A stretch of DNA of 64,000 nt from Cupriavidus necator N-1 (GCF_000219215.1 NC_015726.1:806001-870000); one strand, 5' to 3'; shown: positions 16,619 to 27,471, counted from the stretch's first letter. Notes: a model not told the origin generated them from the sequence alone. Made by a program: numbers and translations.

Positions 16619-17272
16619 TTAACGTGCGCTGCGGGTGCCGACCACTTCGACTTCCACGCGGCGGTTCGGCTGCTGGCAGGCGATCTGGGACTTGCGGTTG
16701 CCCTTGCACGACTTCGGATCGACCTTCAGCTGGCGCTTGCCCTTGCCTTCGGTGTAGACACGGTTGGCTTCGACGCCCTTGCTCACCAGGTAAGCCTTGA
16801 CCGATTCAGCACGGCGGATCGACAGGCGATCGTTGTACTTGTCCGAACCGAACGAGTCGGTGTGGCCAACGGCGATGATGACTTCCAGGGTGATGCCTTG
16901 CAGCTTCGAGACCAGGTCGTCCAGCTTGGCCTTGCCTTCCGGCTTCAGGACAGCCTTGTCGAAGTCGAACAGGGTGTCAGCAGCGAAAGTGACCTTCTCG
17001 CTCGAGACGACCGGCGGGGCCACCGGAGCCGGTGCCGGTGCCGCTACGGCCGGGGCCAGGGCGCCGTCGCACAGCGCGTTGGCCGTGGCCGGGGTCCAGG
17101 AGCTGTCGCGCCAGCAGAGCTCGTTCGTGCCATTCTTCCACACGTACTCGCTCGTACCGTTGCCCCAGTTGTCGTTCACTGCCTTCTTTTCATAAGGGAC
17201 GGACTGAGCTTGAGCGGATGCAGCCATTACTGCGGTAGCTGCAACGAGCGCGAGCTTGGCAAATTTTTTCAT
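16619..17272 (-). CDS. OmpA-family outer-membrane protein
   Basis: A 217-residue exported protein. A signal peptide ends at ASAQA (about residue 22). A short N-terminal region (about 23-75, with two Cys) and an Ala/Pro hinge (about 75-90) follow. The C-terminal OmpA peptidoglycan-binding domain has TLFDFDKAVLKPEGKAKL, GHTDSFGSDKYNDRLSIRRA and NRRVEVEV. The Cys pair KSCKGNRKSQIAC near the end is typical of beta-proteobacterial members. It lacks a full eight-strand barrel, so it anchors envelope to peptidoglycan rather than acting as a classic porin. The terminator at 16572-16600 ends the transcript. Confidence 0.92.
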   Translation of the reverse strand: MKKFAKLALVAATAVMAASAQAQSVPYEKKAVNDNWGNGTSEYVWKNGTNELCWRDSSWTPATANALCDGALAPAVAAPAPAPVAPPVVSSEKVTFAADTLFDFDKAVLKPEGKAKLDDLVSKLQGITLEVIIAVGHTDSFGSDKYNDRLSIRRAESVKAYLVSKGVEANRVYTEGKGKRQLKVDPKSCKGNRKSQIACQQPNRRVEVEVVGTRSAR

Positions 17273-17705
17273 ATTTCTCCTCTCAGGATGAGATCACCGC
17301 AGGGTTACTGCGAGCAAATGGACGAAAACAAGTCATACATTCTTCGGAGTATAACATTCTCGATGTGGTGGATGCTCCACTTCGAACAATGTCTGGCTCT
17401 TCGCTGGGGAATTGTGCCACAAGGGTCGTTTCCTAAGAAGTAAATATATTCGATTCGCCGCATGGGTTTTGGGCCTGTGGTGTTTGTGCAACACGGGTCT
17501 TGTGTCGCCCGCAAAGCCTTGTGGCATCAGGGATTCCGGGTTTCAGTCAGGGCCTCGGGAGGTGCGCGTAAGGGCTGTCCGGAGAGCGGGAGGCGGGGGG
17601 TGGCGGCATGTTAGAATGGCACGTTGCCCAGCCGTCAGGCGCCCACTGTGCCGCGCGCTAAAGGGCCTGTCATTCGCTTAAACCTGCCGCATAAACCACG
17701 CCGCA
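17273..17705. promoter_or_regulatory. gyrA: Divergent intergenic region, ompA-family gene and gyrA
   Basis: This 433-bp stretch has no convincing gene. It must hold the leftward promoter of the OmpA-family gene and the rightward gyrA promoter. TGTTAGAAT at 17609-17617 reads as an extended -10 element about 90 bp before the gyrA ATG. The part around 17330-17470 is lower in GC than its surroundings. I see no riboswitch or small RNA that I can support. Confidence 0.4.
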
Positions 17706-20372
17706 ATGGATCCATTCGCAAAAGAAACCCTTCCGGTCTCCCTCGAAGAGGAAATGCGCCGCTCCTATCTTGATTACGCCATGAGCGTGATCGTGGGCCG
17801 GGCGCTTCCTGATGTGCGGGACGGCCTGAAACCGGTGCACCGGCGCGTGCTGTTTGCGATGCACGAGCTCAACAACGACTGGAACCGGGCCTACAAGAAG
17901 TCGGCCCGTATCGTCGGCGATGTGATCGGTAAGTATCACCCGCACGGCGATACCGCAGTCTACGACACCATCGTCCGCATGGCGCAGAATTTCTCGCTGC
18001 GCTACATGCTGGTCGACGGCCAGGGCAATTTCGGTTCGGTCGACGGCGATAACGCCGCGGCCATGCGTTATACCGAAATCCGCCTGGCGAAAATCGCCCA
18101 CGAGATGCTGTTCGACATCGACAAGGAAACCGTCGATTTCGACAGCAACTACGACGGCTCTGAAAAAGAGCCTTCGATTCTGCCGGCGCGTATTCCCAAT
18201 CTGCTAATCAACGGTTCGTCCGGTATTGCGGTGGGCATGGCCACCAATATCCCGCCGCATAACCTGAATGAAATCGTTGACGGCTGCCTGCACCTGTTGC
18301 GCAACCCGCAGGCCACGGTGGATGAACTGATTGAATTGATTCCCGCGCCGGATTTTCCGACCGCCGGGATTATCTATGGCATCCAGGGCGTTCGCGAAGG
18401 CTATCGCACCGGCCGCGGCCGCGTGGTAATGCGGGCCAAGACGCACTTCGAGGACATCGATCGCGGCCAGCGCCAGGCCATCATCGTCGACGAGCTGCCC
18501 TACCAGGTCAACAAGCGCACCCTGCTTGAGCGCATTGCCGAACTGGTCACTGAAAAGAAGGTCGAGGGCATCTCCGACATCCGCGACGAGTCGGACAAGT
18601 CTGGCATGCGCGTGGTGATCGAGCTCAAGCGCAACGAGGTGCCTGAGGTTGTCCTCAACAACCTATATAAGAACACCCAGCTGCAGGACACCTTCGGCAT
18701 GAACATGGTGGCGCTGGTCGATCGTCAGCCGCGCCTGCTGAACCTGCGCCAGATGCTGGAGTACTTCCTGGCGCACCGGCGCGAAGTCGTCACCCGCCGC
18801 ACGGTGTTCGAGCTGCGCAAGGCGCGCGAGCGCGGCCATGTGCTGGAAGGCCTGGCCGTGGCGCTGGCGAACATCGACGAATTCATCGCCATCATCAAGG
18901 CCGCACCGACTCCGCCGATCGCCAAGCAGGAACTGATGGCGAAGGCATGGGATTCGGCCCTGGTCCGCGACATGCTTGCACGCGCCGAAGGCGAGACGCC
19001 GGGCGGGCGCGCCTCCTATCGTCCGGACGGGCTGCCGCCCCTTTTCGGCATGCAGGCGGACGGCCTGTACCGGCTGTCCGATGGCCAGGCGCAGGAAATC
19101 CTGCAAATGCGCCTGCAACGCCTCACCGGGCTGGAACAGGACAAGATCGTCCAGGAATATCGCGACATCATGGCGGTAATTGCCGACCTGCTGGACATCC
19201 TGGCGCGGCCGGAGCGTATTACTACCATCATCGTCGACGAACTCACCGCGATCCGCGCCGAATTTGGCGATGAACGCCGTTCGCAGATCGAGCTGAACGC
19301 GACCGAGCTGGATACCGAAGACCTGATCACCCCGCAGGATATGGTGGTCACGCTGTCGCACAGCGGCTATATGAAGAGCCAGCCGATCTCCGAGTACCGT
19401 GCGCAAAAGCGTGGCGGACGCGGTAAGCAGGCGACAGCGACCAAGGAAGACGACTGGATTGACACGCTGTTCGTGGCCAATACCCACGATTACATCCTGT
19501 GCTTCTCCAACCGCGGCCGGCTCTACTGGCTGAAGGTGTACGAGGTGCCGCAGGGTTCGCGCAACTCGCGCGGGCGCCCGATCGTCAACATGTTCCCGCT
19601 GTCAGAAGGCGAGAAGATCAATGTGATCCTGCCGGTCAAGCAGTTTGACGCTGAGCACTTCATCTTCATGGCCACCGCTCGCGGCACGGTCAAGAAGACC
19701 GCGCTGACCGAGTTCTCCAATCCGCGCAAGGCCGGCATCATCGCGGTCGACCTGGACGATGGCGACTACCTGATCGGCGCGGCCGTGACCGATGGCCAGC
19801 ATGATGTGATGCTGTTCTCCGACGCCGGCAAGGCGGTGCGCTTTGACGAGAACGACGTGCGTCCGATGGGCCGCCAGGCGCGCGGCGTGCGCGGCATGAA
19901 CCTTGAAGACGGCCAGACCGTGATCGCCATGCTGGTGGCGCCGGCCGAGACCGCCGAAGAGGCTGAGGCGGGCGTGCGCGGCAGCGTGCTGACCGCGACC
20001 GAGAACGGCTATGGCAAGCGTACCCCCATTGCTGAGTACACTCGACACGGCCGCGGCACCAAGGGCATGATTGCGATCCAGACGAGCGAGCGCAATGGCC
20101 GTGTGGTGGCGGCAGCACTGGTTTCGCCCGAGGACGAGATCATGCTGATCACCACCGGTGGCGTGCTGATCCGTACCCGCGTGGCCGAAATCCGAGAAAT
20201 GGGCCGCGCCACGCAGGGTGTCACGCTGATCAACGTTGACGAAGGCACCAAGTTGTCCGGACTGCAGCGCATCGTCGAAAGCGATGCCGACAACGGCGCC
20301 GGTGGCGAAGAGACTGAAGACGCCGACGGCGCAGAAGGTGCTGCCGGGGCCGACGCGGACGCCAATCCGTAA
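17706..20372 (+). CDS. gyrA: DNA gyrase subunit A
   Basis: An 888-residue type IIA topoisomerase subunit that cuts and rejoins DNA to introduce negative supercoils with GyrB and ATP. The catalytic tyrosine is Tyr122 in [11 protein letters not shown]. The quinolone-determining region reads [16 protein letters not shown] with Thr83 and Asp87, the form seen in many naturally susceptible species with Thr83. The C-terminal DNA-wrapping domain begins after the GyrA box QKRGGRGK, and the tail is acidic. Length is normal. The start [16 protein letters not shown] matches the family. The serC-aroA gene run follows on the same strand. Confidence 0.98.
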   Translation: MDPFAKETLPVSLEEEMRRSYLDYAMSVIVGRALPDVRDGLKPVHRRVLFAMHELNNDWNRAYKKSARIVGDVIGKYHPHGDTAVYDTIVRMAQNFSLRYMLVDGQGNFGSVDGDNAAAMRYTEIRLAKIAHEMLFDIDKETVDFDSNYDGSEKEPSILPARIPNLLINGSSGIAVGMATNIPPHNLNEIVDGCLHLLRNPQATVDELIELIPAPDFPTAGIIYGIQGVREGYRTGRGRVVMRAKTHFEDIDRGQRQAIIVDELPYQVNKRTLLERIAELVTEKKVEGISDIRDESDKSGMRVVIELKRNEVPEVVLNNLYKNTQLQDTFGMNMVALVDRQPRLLNLRQMLEYFLAHRREVVTRRTVFELRKARERGHVLEGLAVALANIDEFIAIIKAAPTPPIAKQELMAKAWDSALVRDMLARAEGETPGGRASYRPDGLPPLFGMQADGLYRLSDGQAQEILQMRLQRLTGLEQDKIVQEYRDIMAVIADLLDILARPERITTIIVDELTAIRAEFGDERRSQIELNATELDTEDLITPQDMVVTLSHSGYMKSQPISEYRAQKRGGRGKQATATKEDDWIDTLFVANTHDYILCFSNRGRLYWLKVYEVPQGSRNSRGRPIVNMFPLSEGEKINVILPVKQFDAEHFIFMATARGTVKKTALTEFSNPRKAGIIAVDLDDGDYLIGAAVTDGQHDVMLFSDAGKAVRFDENDVRPMGRQARGVRGMNLEDGQTVIAMLVAPAETAEEAEAGVRGSVLTATENGYGKRTPIAEYTRHGRGTKGMIAIQTSERNGRVVAAALVSPEDEIMLITTGGVLIRTRVAEIREMGRATQGVTLINVDEGTKLSGLQRIVESDADNGAGGEETEDADGAEGAAGADADANP

Positions 20373-20466
20373 GACAAATCGTAAATTGTTGCAACAATAG
20401 GACGCCAGCCGGAACTCGCCTCGCGGCTGTCCGGACTAAAACGGACGTATTTACCAGGGAGTCACA

Positions 20467-21030
20467 ATGCTCAAAACCTATCGACGTATCGCTGTTCTGG
20501 CTGCTTTCGTTCCGACCTTCATGATGGCGCAGCATGCACACGCGCAGGATGCGGAAAAGACAGCAGCCATCAAGGAACTGCTTTCCGTCATGCAGGCAGA
20601 CCAGGCCGTCAAGGGCCAGGCCGAAAACTGGCAGCAAGGCGCCAAGCAGGAAGCTCCGCTGGTGCTGGAACAAGTGCTGGTCGAGAACAAGACCCTGAAC
20701 GACAAGCAGAAGCAGGCCGCTGTCGAAAAGCTGAAGAAGAACGGCGCGGTCCAGCGCATGGTTGATGGCGCCGGTTCGGCGTTCAGCACCGATGGCTTCC
20801 GCAAGGACGCGATCCAGGCGCACTACGATGCCTTTGGTAAGTACTACTCGACGGCGGAACTCAAGGACCTGACCACCTTCCTGAAGTCGCCGACCGGCCA
20901 GAAGTTCATGGCCAACCAGGGCAAAGCGACCCAGGAGATCTGGGGCTCGATGATGCAGAAGTACGGCCCGCAGGTCGGCAAGTCGATGCGCGACGCCGCC
21001 GAGAAGGAAATCACCGCCGCTTCGAAGTGA
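20467..21030 (+). CDS. DUF2059 domain exported protein
   Basis: A 187-residue protein with a signal peptide ending near AHAQD. The body contains the DUF2059 pattern: helical, with YYSTAELKDLTTFLKSPTGQ and WGSMMQKYGPQVGKSM near the C-terminus. The family function is unknown; it is periplasmic. Its place between gyrA and serC is conserved in related beta-proteobacteria as far as I recall. It begins 94 bp after gyrA and a GGGAG ribosome site precedes its ATG. Confidence 0.88.
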   Translation: MLKTYRRIAVLAAFVPTFMMAQHAHAQDAEKTAAIKELLSVMQADQAVKGQAENWQQGAKQEAPLVLEQVLVENKTLNDKQKQAAVEKLKKNGAVQRMVDGAGSAFSTDGFRKDAIQAHYDAFGKYYSTAELKDLTTFLKSPTGQKFMANQGKATQEIWGSMMQKYGPQVGKSMRDAAEKEITAASK

Positions 21031-21190
21031 TGCTGGCGTGATCCGCGACTGACTCAGACCGCCGCCCACCTGCAGCCTTGCAGGCCGGTGCGGCACCGGG
21101 GCCGGGCCCCGGGTGCCCAACGGGGCGCGGGTTTTGAGGGATAATGGCTGCTTGGGTAACACCGGCAGCCATTTTTCCATTCTCCGTCTC

Positions 21191-22348
21191 ATGAACGATC
21201 CCCAGAATCCCGCTCTTGCCGGCATGATGCAGCGTGCATTGGCCGAACGCGTCTACAACTTCTCGCCCGGCCCGGCTGTCCTGCCTGCCGAAGTGCTGCA
21301 ACAGGCTGCGGAGGAGATGCTGTCCTGGCGCGGGACGGGGGTCTCGGTGATGGAGATGAGCCACCGCAGCCGCGAGTTCGAGGGCATTCAGGCCGAAGCG
21401 ATCGCGGACCTGCGCGAACTGCTGCATATTCCCTCCAACTTCCATGTGCTGTTCCTGCAGGGCGGCGCCATCGGCGAGAACGGCATCGTGCCGCTGAACC
21501 TGATGCGCCTGCGCAGCGCCGACGCGCCCAAGGCTGACTTCGTCGTCACCGGCACCTGGTCGGTCAAGACCGAGCAGGAAGCCCGCCGCTATGGCGCGGT
21601 CAATATCGCGGCCACCAGCGAGGCGCAGAAATTCCACCGCATCCCCGACGTCGCGGACTGGAAGCTGTCGGACGATGCCGGCTACGTGCACCTGTGCACC
21701 AACGAGACCATCGTCGGTGTGGAGTTCCAGAACATTCCCGATATCGGCCAGGTCAAGGGCGACCGCATCGTGGTGGCGGACGCTTCCAGCCATATCCTGT
21801 CGCGCCCGATCGACTGGTCGCGCGTGCAGGTGGTCTACGGCGGCGCGCAGAAGAATATCGGCCCGGCCGGCGTCACCATCGTGATCGTGCGCGATGACCT
21901 GATCGGCCATGCCCACCCGCTGTGCCCGTCGGCATTCAACTGGCGCCTGGTGGCCGAGCACAACTCGATGTACAACACGCCGCCGACCTATGCGATCTAT
22001 ATCGCCGGCCTGGTCTTCAAATGGCTCAAGCGCCAGGGCGGCGTGCCCGCGATCGAGCAGCGCAATATCGCCAAGGCGTCGGCGCTGTACAACTACCTGG
22101 ACCAGAGCGATTTCTATCGCAACGAGATCCATCCGAGCTGCCGCTCGCGCATGAACGTGCCGTTCTTCCTGGGCGACGAATCGCGCAATGAGGCCTTCCT
22201 GCAGCAGGCGCGGGCCAACGGCCTGGTGCAGCTCAAGGGACACAAGACTGTGGGCGGCATGCGCGCCAGCATCTATAACGCGATGTCGCTGGAAGGCGTG
22301 ATGGCGCTGGTCGATTTCATGCGCGAGTTCGAGCGTACGTCCGCCTGA
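21191..22348 (+). CDS. serC: Phosphoserine aminotransferase
   Basis: A 385-residue PLP enzyme that converts 3-phosphohydroxypyruvate and glutamate to phosphoserine; it also serves pyridoxal phosphate synthesis. The family start [15 protein letters not shown] is near residue 19, and the PLP lysine is Lys221 in [15 protein letters not shown]-terminal [17 protein letters not shown] is the class signature. ATG 21191 is used; the apparent upstream extension is not family-like. It leads the aromatic supercluster serC-pheA-hisC-tyrA-aroA, an arrangement widespread in beta-proteobacteria. A possible -10 (GATAAT) lies near 21140. Confidence 0.96.
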   Translation: MNDPQNPALAGMMQRALAERVYNFSPGPAVLPAEVLQQAAEEMLSWRGTGVSVMEMSHRSREFEGIQAEAIADLRELLHIPSNFHVLFLQGGAIGENGIVPLNLMRLRSADAPKADFVVTGTWSVKTEQEARRYGAVNIAATSEAQKFHRIPDVADWKLSDDAGYVHLCTNETIVGVEFQNIPDIGQVKGDRIVVADASSHILSRPIDWSRVQVVYGGAQKNIGPAGVTIVIVRDDLIGHAHPLCPSAFNWRLVAEHNSMYNTPPTYAIYIAGLVFKWLKRQGGVPAIEQRNIAKASALYNYLDQSDFYRNEIHPSCRSRMNVPFFLGDESRNEAFLQQARANGLVQLKGHKTVGGMRASIYNAMSLEGVMALVDFMREFERTSA

Positions 22349-22456
22349 CGCGCATTCCTGCTGGCTGCCCGCGCACGTCAGGCACAGTGCGCCGGCAGGC
22401 AGCGGTCAGTTTTTCTCCGGCCGCCGCGCCCCGGCGGCCCACCGGATTCATACAAA

Positions 22457-23617
22457 ATGACAAGCCAAGACCGCACCCCCGCGCGCGAGGAGACGCCGCC
22501 GAACGAGCAGCAGAACGACAGCCACCTGAGCGAAGCCGAGCGCAAGCTGTCGGTCGAGCTGAGCCCGCTGCGCGAGCAGATCGACACCGTTGACCGCGAA
22601 CTGCTGGCGATGCTGAACCGCCGCGCCAAACTGGCGCTCGAGGTCGGCGAGGTCAAGAAGAAGTACGGCGCGCCGGTGTTCCGCCCGGAGCGTGAGCTGC
22701 AGGTGATCCGCAAGGTGCAGGGCGCCAACCCCGGCCCGCTGCTGGGCGAAAGCGTGGCGGCGATCTGGCGCGAGGTGATGTCCGCCTGCCGCGGGCTGGA
22801 AAAGCCGCTGGAAGTGGCTTTCCTCGGCCCGGCCGGCACGTTCTCCGAGCAGGCGCTGTATGCGCACTTCGGCCATGAGGTGTCGGGCGTGCCTTGCCCG
22901 AGCATCGACGAGGTGTTCCGTGCCGTCGAGGCCGGCACGGTCGAGTACGGCGTGGTGCCGGTCGAGAATTCCACCGAGGGCGCGGTGTCGCGCACGCTCG
23001 ACCTGTTCCTGCAGACTTCGCTGAAGATCAGCGGCGAGATTGCGCTCAAGGTGCATCACAACCTGATGGCATCCACGCCCGACATGCAGGGCGTAACAGT
23101 GGTGCGCGCGCATGCGCAGGCACTGGCGCAGTGCCAGCACTGGCTGACCGCCAACTACCCGCACCTGGAGCGTCAGGCGGTATCAAGCAATGCCGAGGCC
23201 GCGCGCATGGCCAGCGAAGACCCGACCGTGGCTGCGATTGCCGGCGAGTCCGCCGCCAACCGCTATCACCTGCATATCGTGCGCACGCATATCCAGGACG
23301 ATCCGCACAACCGCACGCGCTTTGCCGTGATCGGCCGCTATGAGACCGAGCCGTCGGGCAGCGACCAGACCTCGATGATCCTGTCGGTGCCCAACAAGGC
23401 TGGCGCGGTGTACCAGTTGCTGGCGCCGCTGGCGGAGAACGGCGTGTCGATGTGCCGCTTCGAGTCGCGCCCGGCGCGCAGCGGCGCGTGGGAGTACTAC
23501 TTCTACGTCGACGTGGAAGGGCACCAGCATGAGCCGGCAGTGGCGCGCGCCATCGAAGAGCTGCGCCGCAATGCGGCCTACCTGAAGGTGCTGGGCTCGT
23601 ATCCGTCGAGCAAGTAA
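22457..23617 (+). CDS. pheA: Bifunctional chorismate mutase/prephenate dehydratase (P-protein)
   Basis: A 386-residue enzyme that turns chorismate into prephenate and then phenylpyruvate, the route to phenylalanine. An AroQ-type chorismate mutase domain (about 35-115, LREQIDTVDRELLAMLNRRA) is followed by the prephenate dehydratase domain (AFLGPAGTFSEQAL, then NRTRFAVIG). A C-terminal ACT domain (about 300-386, with CRFESRPARSGAWEYYFYVD) should bind phenylalanine for feedback inhibition. About 28 hydrophilic residues precede the mutase domain, more than usual, but no better start is visible. Confidence 0.96.
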   Translation: MTSQDRTPAREETPPNEQQNDSHLSEAERKLSVELSPLREQIDTVDRELLAMLNRRAKLALEVGEVKKKYGAPVFRPERELQVIRKVQGANPGPLLGESVAAIWREVMSACRGLEKPLEVAFLGPAGTFSEQALYAHFGHEVSGVPCPSIDEVFRAVEAGTVEYGVVPVENSTEGAVSRTLDLFLQTSLKISGEIALKVHHNLMASTPDMQGVTVVRAHAQALAQCQHWLTANYPHLERQAVSSNAEAARMASEDPTVAAIAGESAANRYHLHIVRTHIQDDPHNRTRFAVIGRYETEPSGSDQTSMILSVPNKAGAVYQLLAPLAENGVSMCRFESRPARSGAWEYYFYVDVEGHQHEPAVARAIEELRRNAAYLKVLGSYPSSK

Positions 23618-23645
23618 GGCAGCCAGGCAAGAACAAGGAGACGAG

Positions 23646-24773
23646 ATGGCAGAGCAGGGTAAGCGAGGCGGCACGGTGTTTGGACCCGGCTATGTGCGGG
23701 CGATTTCGCCTTACGTGGCCGGGAAGCCGATTTCGGAAGTCGCGCGCGAGTTCGGCCTGGACGAGGCCGGCATCGTCAAGCTCGCCTCCAATGAGAATCC
23801 GCTCGGCATGCCCGAGTCGGCCCGACGCGCGGTGGCCGATGCGGTGGCTGAACTCGGCCGCTACCCGGATTCCAACGGCTTTGCGCTGAAGGGCGCGCTG
23901 TCGGCGCGCCTCGGCGTGCCCGCCGACTGGCTGACGCTGGGCAATGGCAGCAACGACATCCTGGAGCTGGCCGCGCATGCGCTGGTGGAGCCGGGCCAGT
24001 CGATCGTCTATGCCGAGTACTCGTTCGCGGTCTACGCGCTGGCCACGCAGGAGATCGGCGCACGCGCCATCGAAGTGCCCGCGCGCGACTACGGCCATGA
24101 CCTCGAGGCGATGGCCGCGGCGATCGCGCCGGATACGCGCCTGGTCTTTATCGCCAACCCGAACAACCCGACCGGCACGTTCGTGCCGGCCGCGCAGATC
24201 GAAGCCTTCCTGCAGCGGGTGCCGGCCAGCGTGGTGGTGGTGCTGGACGAGGCGTACAACGAATACCTGGATGCGGACCAGCAATACGATTCGCTTGCCT
24301 GGGTGCGCCGCTACCCGAACCTCATGGTGTCGCGCACGTTCTCCAAGGCCTATGGCCTGGCGGGCCTGCGCATCGGCTACGCGGTGGCGCAGCCGGAGCT
24401 TTCGGACCTGCTGAACCGCATCCGCCAGCCGTTCAACGTCAACAGCGTGGCGCAGGCCGCGGCCATCGCCGCGCTGGGCGATGCCGACTTCCTGCGCCGC
24501 AGCGCCGAGCTGAACCGTGCCGGCAAGCGCCAGCTGACTGATGCCTTCAACCGGCTCGGGCTGGAATATGTGCCGTCGTCCGGCAACTTCGTGATGGTGC
24601 GCGTGGGCGATGACGACGGCGCCGGCGCGCGCGTCAACCTGGCGTTGCTGAAGCAGGGTGTGATCGTGCGGCCGGTGGGCAACTACAACCTGCCGCGCTG
24701 GCTGCGCGTGACCATTGGCCTGGCCGAGGAGAACGCAGCCTTCATCGCGGCGCTGGAGCGGGCGCTGGCGTGA
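23646..24773 (+). CDS. hisC: Histidinol-phosphate aminotransferase
   Basis: A 375-residue class II PLP aminotransferase. The substrate-binding region LASNENPLGMP, the NPNNPTGTF motif, DEAYNEY and PLP lysine 234 in SRTFSKAYGLAGLRIGY are all present. Family members act on imidazole-acetol phosphate in histidine synthesis. Members lying beside pheA and tyrA, as here, probably also transaminate aromatic keto acids. It starts 28 bp after pheA with an AAGGAG ribosome site. A second hisC in the his operon would be expected elsewhere in the genome. Confidence 0.94.
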   Translation: MAEQGKRGGTVFGPGYVRAISPYVAGKPISEVAREFGLDEAGIVKLASNENPLGMPESARRAVADAVAELGRYPDSNGFALKGALSARLGVPADWLTLGNGSNDILELAAHALVEPGQSIVYAEYSFAVYALATQEIGARAIEVPARDYGHDLEAMAAAIAPDTRLVFIANPNNPTGTFVPAAQIEAFLQRVPASVVVVLDEAYNEYLDADQQYDSLAWVRRYPNLMVSRTFSKAYGLAGLRIGYAVAQPELSDLLNRIRQPFNVNSVAQAAAIAALGDADFLRRSAELNRAGKRQLTDAFNRLGLEYVPSSGNFVMVRVGDDDGAGARVNLALLKQGVIVRPVGNYNLPRWLRVTIGLAEENAAFIAALERALA

Positions 24774-24891
24774 GCGCGGCTACAATCGCGGCGTTTTGCA
24801 GCGTGTAGCGGCGGGCTGCTTGCCTGCCGCTTTGCCAATCATCGATTTACCTCGGCCTGGTCCGAGCCACTGCCCCTAGCGGCCTGAGATT

Positions 24892-25788
24892 GTGAGTGCA
24901 TTGCATTTTTCCCGTGTTGTCATTGTCGGTGTCGGCCTGATCGGCGGCTCGCTCGCGTTGGCGCTCAAGCGCGCCGGCGTGGTGGGCACGGTGGTCGGGG
25001 TGGGGCGCTCGCCGGCGTCGCTGCAGAAGGCGCTGGATCTTGGGGTGATCGACGAGGCCGCGACGCTGGCGGATGCCGCGCGCGGCGCCAGCGTGATCGT
25101 GCTGTGCGCGCCGGTGGCGCAGAACTTTGCGCTGCTGCACGCGCTGGAGCCGCATCTGCAGCCAGGCACCATCGTCACCGATGCCGGCAGCACCAAGTCG
25201 GACGTGATCATGGCGGCCAAGACGGCGCTGGGCGACAAGGTCGCGCAGTTCGTGCCGGCACACCCGATCGCCGGACGCGAGCTCAACGGCGTGGAGGCGG
25301 CGCTGCCGGACCTGTACGTTGGCAAGAAGACCGTGCTGTGCCCGCTGCAGGAAAATTCGCGCGCAGATGTCGCCGCGGTGCGCGCCATGTGGGAAAGCGC
25401 CGGCGCAGAATGCCACGTGATGTCGGCGGTGCAGCACGACGCGGTGTTCGCCGCGGTCAGCCACCTGCCGCACGTGCTGTCGTACGCGCTGGTGGCGCAG
25501 GTCGCCAATGCGGAAGATGCGGCGCTGAAGCTGGGCTTCGCCGGCGGCGGCTTCCGCGATTTCACGCGCATCGCGGCCTCGTCGCCGGAGATGTGGCGCG
25601 ATATCTGCGTGGCCAACCGCGACGCGCTGCTGCGTGAGCTGAATACCTACCAGTCGGTGCTGGCGCACCTGAAGGCGCAGATCGAGAAGGGCGACGGCGA
25701 CGCGCTCGAACGCATCTTCGCGCGCGCCAGCAAGACCCGGCTGGCCTGGGGCGCAGAGCGTGCCGCGGGCAACCATACCGAACCCTGA
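24892..25788 (+). CDS. tyrA: Prephenate dehydrogenase
   Basis: A 298-residue NAD(P)-dependent enzyme that makes 4-hydroxyphenylpyruvate from prephenate (or arogenate to tyrosine). The Rossmann motif is [17 protein letters not shown] near the N-terminus. [12 protein letters not shown] and [11 protein letters not shown] match the TyrA family, and the C-terminal half is helical. There is no fused chorismate mutase. The start is GTG at 24892; no ATG gives the complete Rossmann motif. It is in line with hisC and aroA in the aromatic cluster. Confidence 0.94.
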   Translation: MSALHFSRVVIVGVGLIGGSLALALKRAGVVGTVVGVGRSPASLQKALDLGVIDEAATLADAARGASVIVLCAPVAQNFALLHALEPHLQPGTIVTDAGSTKSDVIMAAKTALGDKVAQFVPAHPIAGRELNGVEAALPDLYVGKKTVLCPLQENSRADVAAVRAMWESAGAECHVMSAVQHDAVFAAVSHLPHVLSYALVAQVANAEDAALKLGFAGGGFRDFTRIAASSPEMWRDICVANRDALLRELNTYQSVLAHLKAQIEKGDGDALERIFARASKTRLAWGAERAAGNHTEP

Positions 25789-25829
25789 ACCAATCGCCTG
25801 ACCGCGGCGCCCCGGCGCCCACGAGAACC

Positions 25830-27134
25830 ATGGAACACCTGACGCTAGGCCCCCTGACCCGCGCCAACGGCACCGTCCGGCTGCCGGGCTCGAAGAGCAT
25901 CTCCAACCGCGTGCTGCTGCTGGCCGCACTGGCCACGGGCGAAACCCGCGTGCGCGACCTGCTCGATTCCGATGACACCCGTGTGATGCTGCAAGCGTTG
26001 CGCACGCTCGGCGTGGCGTGGCGGCAGGAAGGCGACGACTACATCGTCACCGGCGCCGGGGGCAATTTCCCGAACAAGTCGGCCGAGCTCTTCATGGGCA
26101 ATGCCGGCACCGCGATCCGCCCGCTGACTGCCGCGCTCGCGCTGCAGGGCGGAAGCTACAAGCTGTCGGGCGTGCCGCGCATGCACGAGCGGCCGATCGG
26201 CGACCTGGTCGACGGCCTGCGCCAAGTGGGCGCCGTGATCGACTACCTGGACAATGAAGGCTTTCCGCCGCTGCATATCCAGCCGGCCGGCATTCGCATC
26301 GATGCGCCGATCCGCGTGCGCGGCGATGTGTCGAGCCAGTTCCTGACCGCGCTGCTGATGAGCCTGCCGATGGCGCAATCCGACAGCGGCCGCATCGAGA
26401 TCGAGGTGGTGGGCGAGCTGATCTCCAAGCCGTATATCGAGATCACGCTGAATCTGCTGGCGCGCTTCGGCATCCAGGTCGAGCGCCAGGGCTGGGAACG
26501 CTTCGTGCTGCCGGCAGGCGCGGCTTACCGCTCGCCGGGCGAGATCTTCGTCGAGGGCGATGCGTCGTCCGCTTCCTATTTCCTGGCGGCAGGCGCAATC
26601 GGCGGCGGCCCGGTCCGGGTGGAAGGCGTGGGCATGGCCAGCATCCAGGGCGATGTGCGCTTCGCCGAGGCGCTCAACCGCATGGGCGCCAATGTGATGG
26701 CCGGCGACAACTGGATCGAAGTGCGCGGCACGGAACGCGACGACGGGTGCCTGCACGGCATCGAACTGGACTGCAACCATATCCCCGATGCGGCGATGAC
26801 GCTGGCGGTGGCGGCGCTGTTTGCCGAAGGCACGACCACGCTGACCAATATCGCCAGCTGGCGCGTCAAGGAGACGGACCGTATCGCGGCGATGGCGACG
26901 GAACTGCGCAAGCTCGGCGCAGTCGTGGAAGAAGGGGCGGACTACCTGCGTGTGACGCCGCCGCAGCCCTGGCAGACTCCGGCCGAAGGCATTGGCACCT
27001 ATGATGACCATCGCATGGCGATGTGCTTCTCGCTGGCGGCCTTCGGGCCGCTGCCGGTGCGGATCAATGATCCGGGCTGTGTGGCGAAGACGTTCCCGGA
27101 TTACTTCACCGTGTTTGCGGGCGTGACCGGCTAA
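25830..27134 (+). CDS. aroA: 3-Phosphoshikimate 1-carboxyvinyltransferase (EPSP synthase)
   Basis: A 434-residue enzyme that joins shikimate 3-phosphate with phosphoenolpyruvate. The class I motifs are [10 protein letters not shown] (residues 17-26), [16 protein letters not shown] near 90-105 and [12 protein letters not shown] near 345. This is the glyphosate-sensitive class by motif (GNAGTA with Pro104-equivalent region intact). It is the last aromatic gene of the cluster. The stop codon overlaps the stop of the opposing DUF2061 gene by 3 bp, so there is no room for a terminator between them. Confidence 0.97.
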   Translation: MEHLTLGPLTRANGTVRLPGSKSISNRVLLLAALATGETRVRDLLDSDDTRVMLQALRTLGVAWRQEGDDYIVTGAGGNFPNKSAELFMGNAGTAIRPLTAALALQGGSYKLSGVPRMHERPIGDLVDGLRQVGAVIDYLDNEGFPPLHIQPAGIRIDAPIRVRGDVSSQFLTALLMSLPMAQSDSGRIEIEVVGELISKPYIEITLNLLARFGIQVERQGWERFVLPAGAAYRSPGEIFVEGDASSASYFLAAGAIGGGPVRVEGVGMASIQGDVRFAEALNRMGANVMAGDNWIEVRGTERDDGCLHGIELDCNHIPDAAMTLAVAALFAEGTTTLTNIASWRVKETDRIAAMATELRKLGAVVEEGADYLRVTPPQPWQTPAEGIGTYDDHRMAMCFSLAAFGPLPVRINDPGCVAKTFPDYFTVFAGVTG

Positions 27135-27346
27135 GCGCTGGCCAGGTTGGCGTGGTCGCGGGCAGCCCCGGCCTGGCGGCGCTCGCGCTTCTCCCAGTAG
27201 CGGTCGAAGAAGTAGTGGGCCACGGTATTGACGGCCGGTTCGATGAAGGTGATGGCGCCGCTGATGGCGAGGCTGCCGGTCAGCGCATACGTCACGCTGA
27301 ACGCGATGCCAAGGTGCATGATGCCGAACGTCAGGGTTTTTGCCAT
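27131..27346 (-). CDS. DUF2061 small membrane protein
   Basis: A 71-residue inner-membrane protein with two hydrophobic segments (about 5-25 and 28-45) and a basic C-terminal tail. The [39 protein letters not shown] arrangement, here broken into its two halves [15 protein letters not shown] and [18 protein letters not shown], is the DUF2061 pattern. Its function is unknown. It is transcribed toward aroA and its stop overlaps the aroA stop. A Fur-box-like sequence lies about 70 bp upstream, so iron-dependent control is possible. Confidence 0.85.
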   Translation of the reverse strand: MAKTLTFGIMHLGIAFSVTYALTGSLAISGAITFIEPAVNTVAHYFFDRYWEKRERRQAGAARDHANLASA

Positions 27347-27412
27347 GGTAGATTGCCTCGCGACTGGACGGAAAGGGCACCGTGCCGCGGCTGCGGCGAA
27401 GTGTCATGAATC

Positions 27413-27433
27413 AAATGATAATGATTCTCAATT
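27413..27433. promoter_or_regulatory. Candidate Fur box
   Basis: The 21 bases contain GATAATGATTCTCA, close to the classical Fur 19-mer (13 of 19 positions against GATAATGATAATCATTATC). It lies 66 bp upstream of the DUF2061 gene and 38 bp upstream of cmk, so it could serve either. The AT-rich stretch stands out from the GC-rich surroundings. Confidence 0.5.
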
Positions 27434-27471
27434 GAATTCACAATCAATCGTTTCTCTTGGTTTTATAAATA

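Noticed and set aside
21060-21125. GC-rich inverted repeats between the DUF2059 gene and serC as a terminator
   Set aside because: The stems are strong (GGGGCC/GGCCCC type) but are not followed by a T run, so I do not call a terminator.
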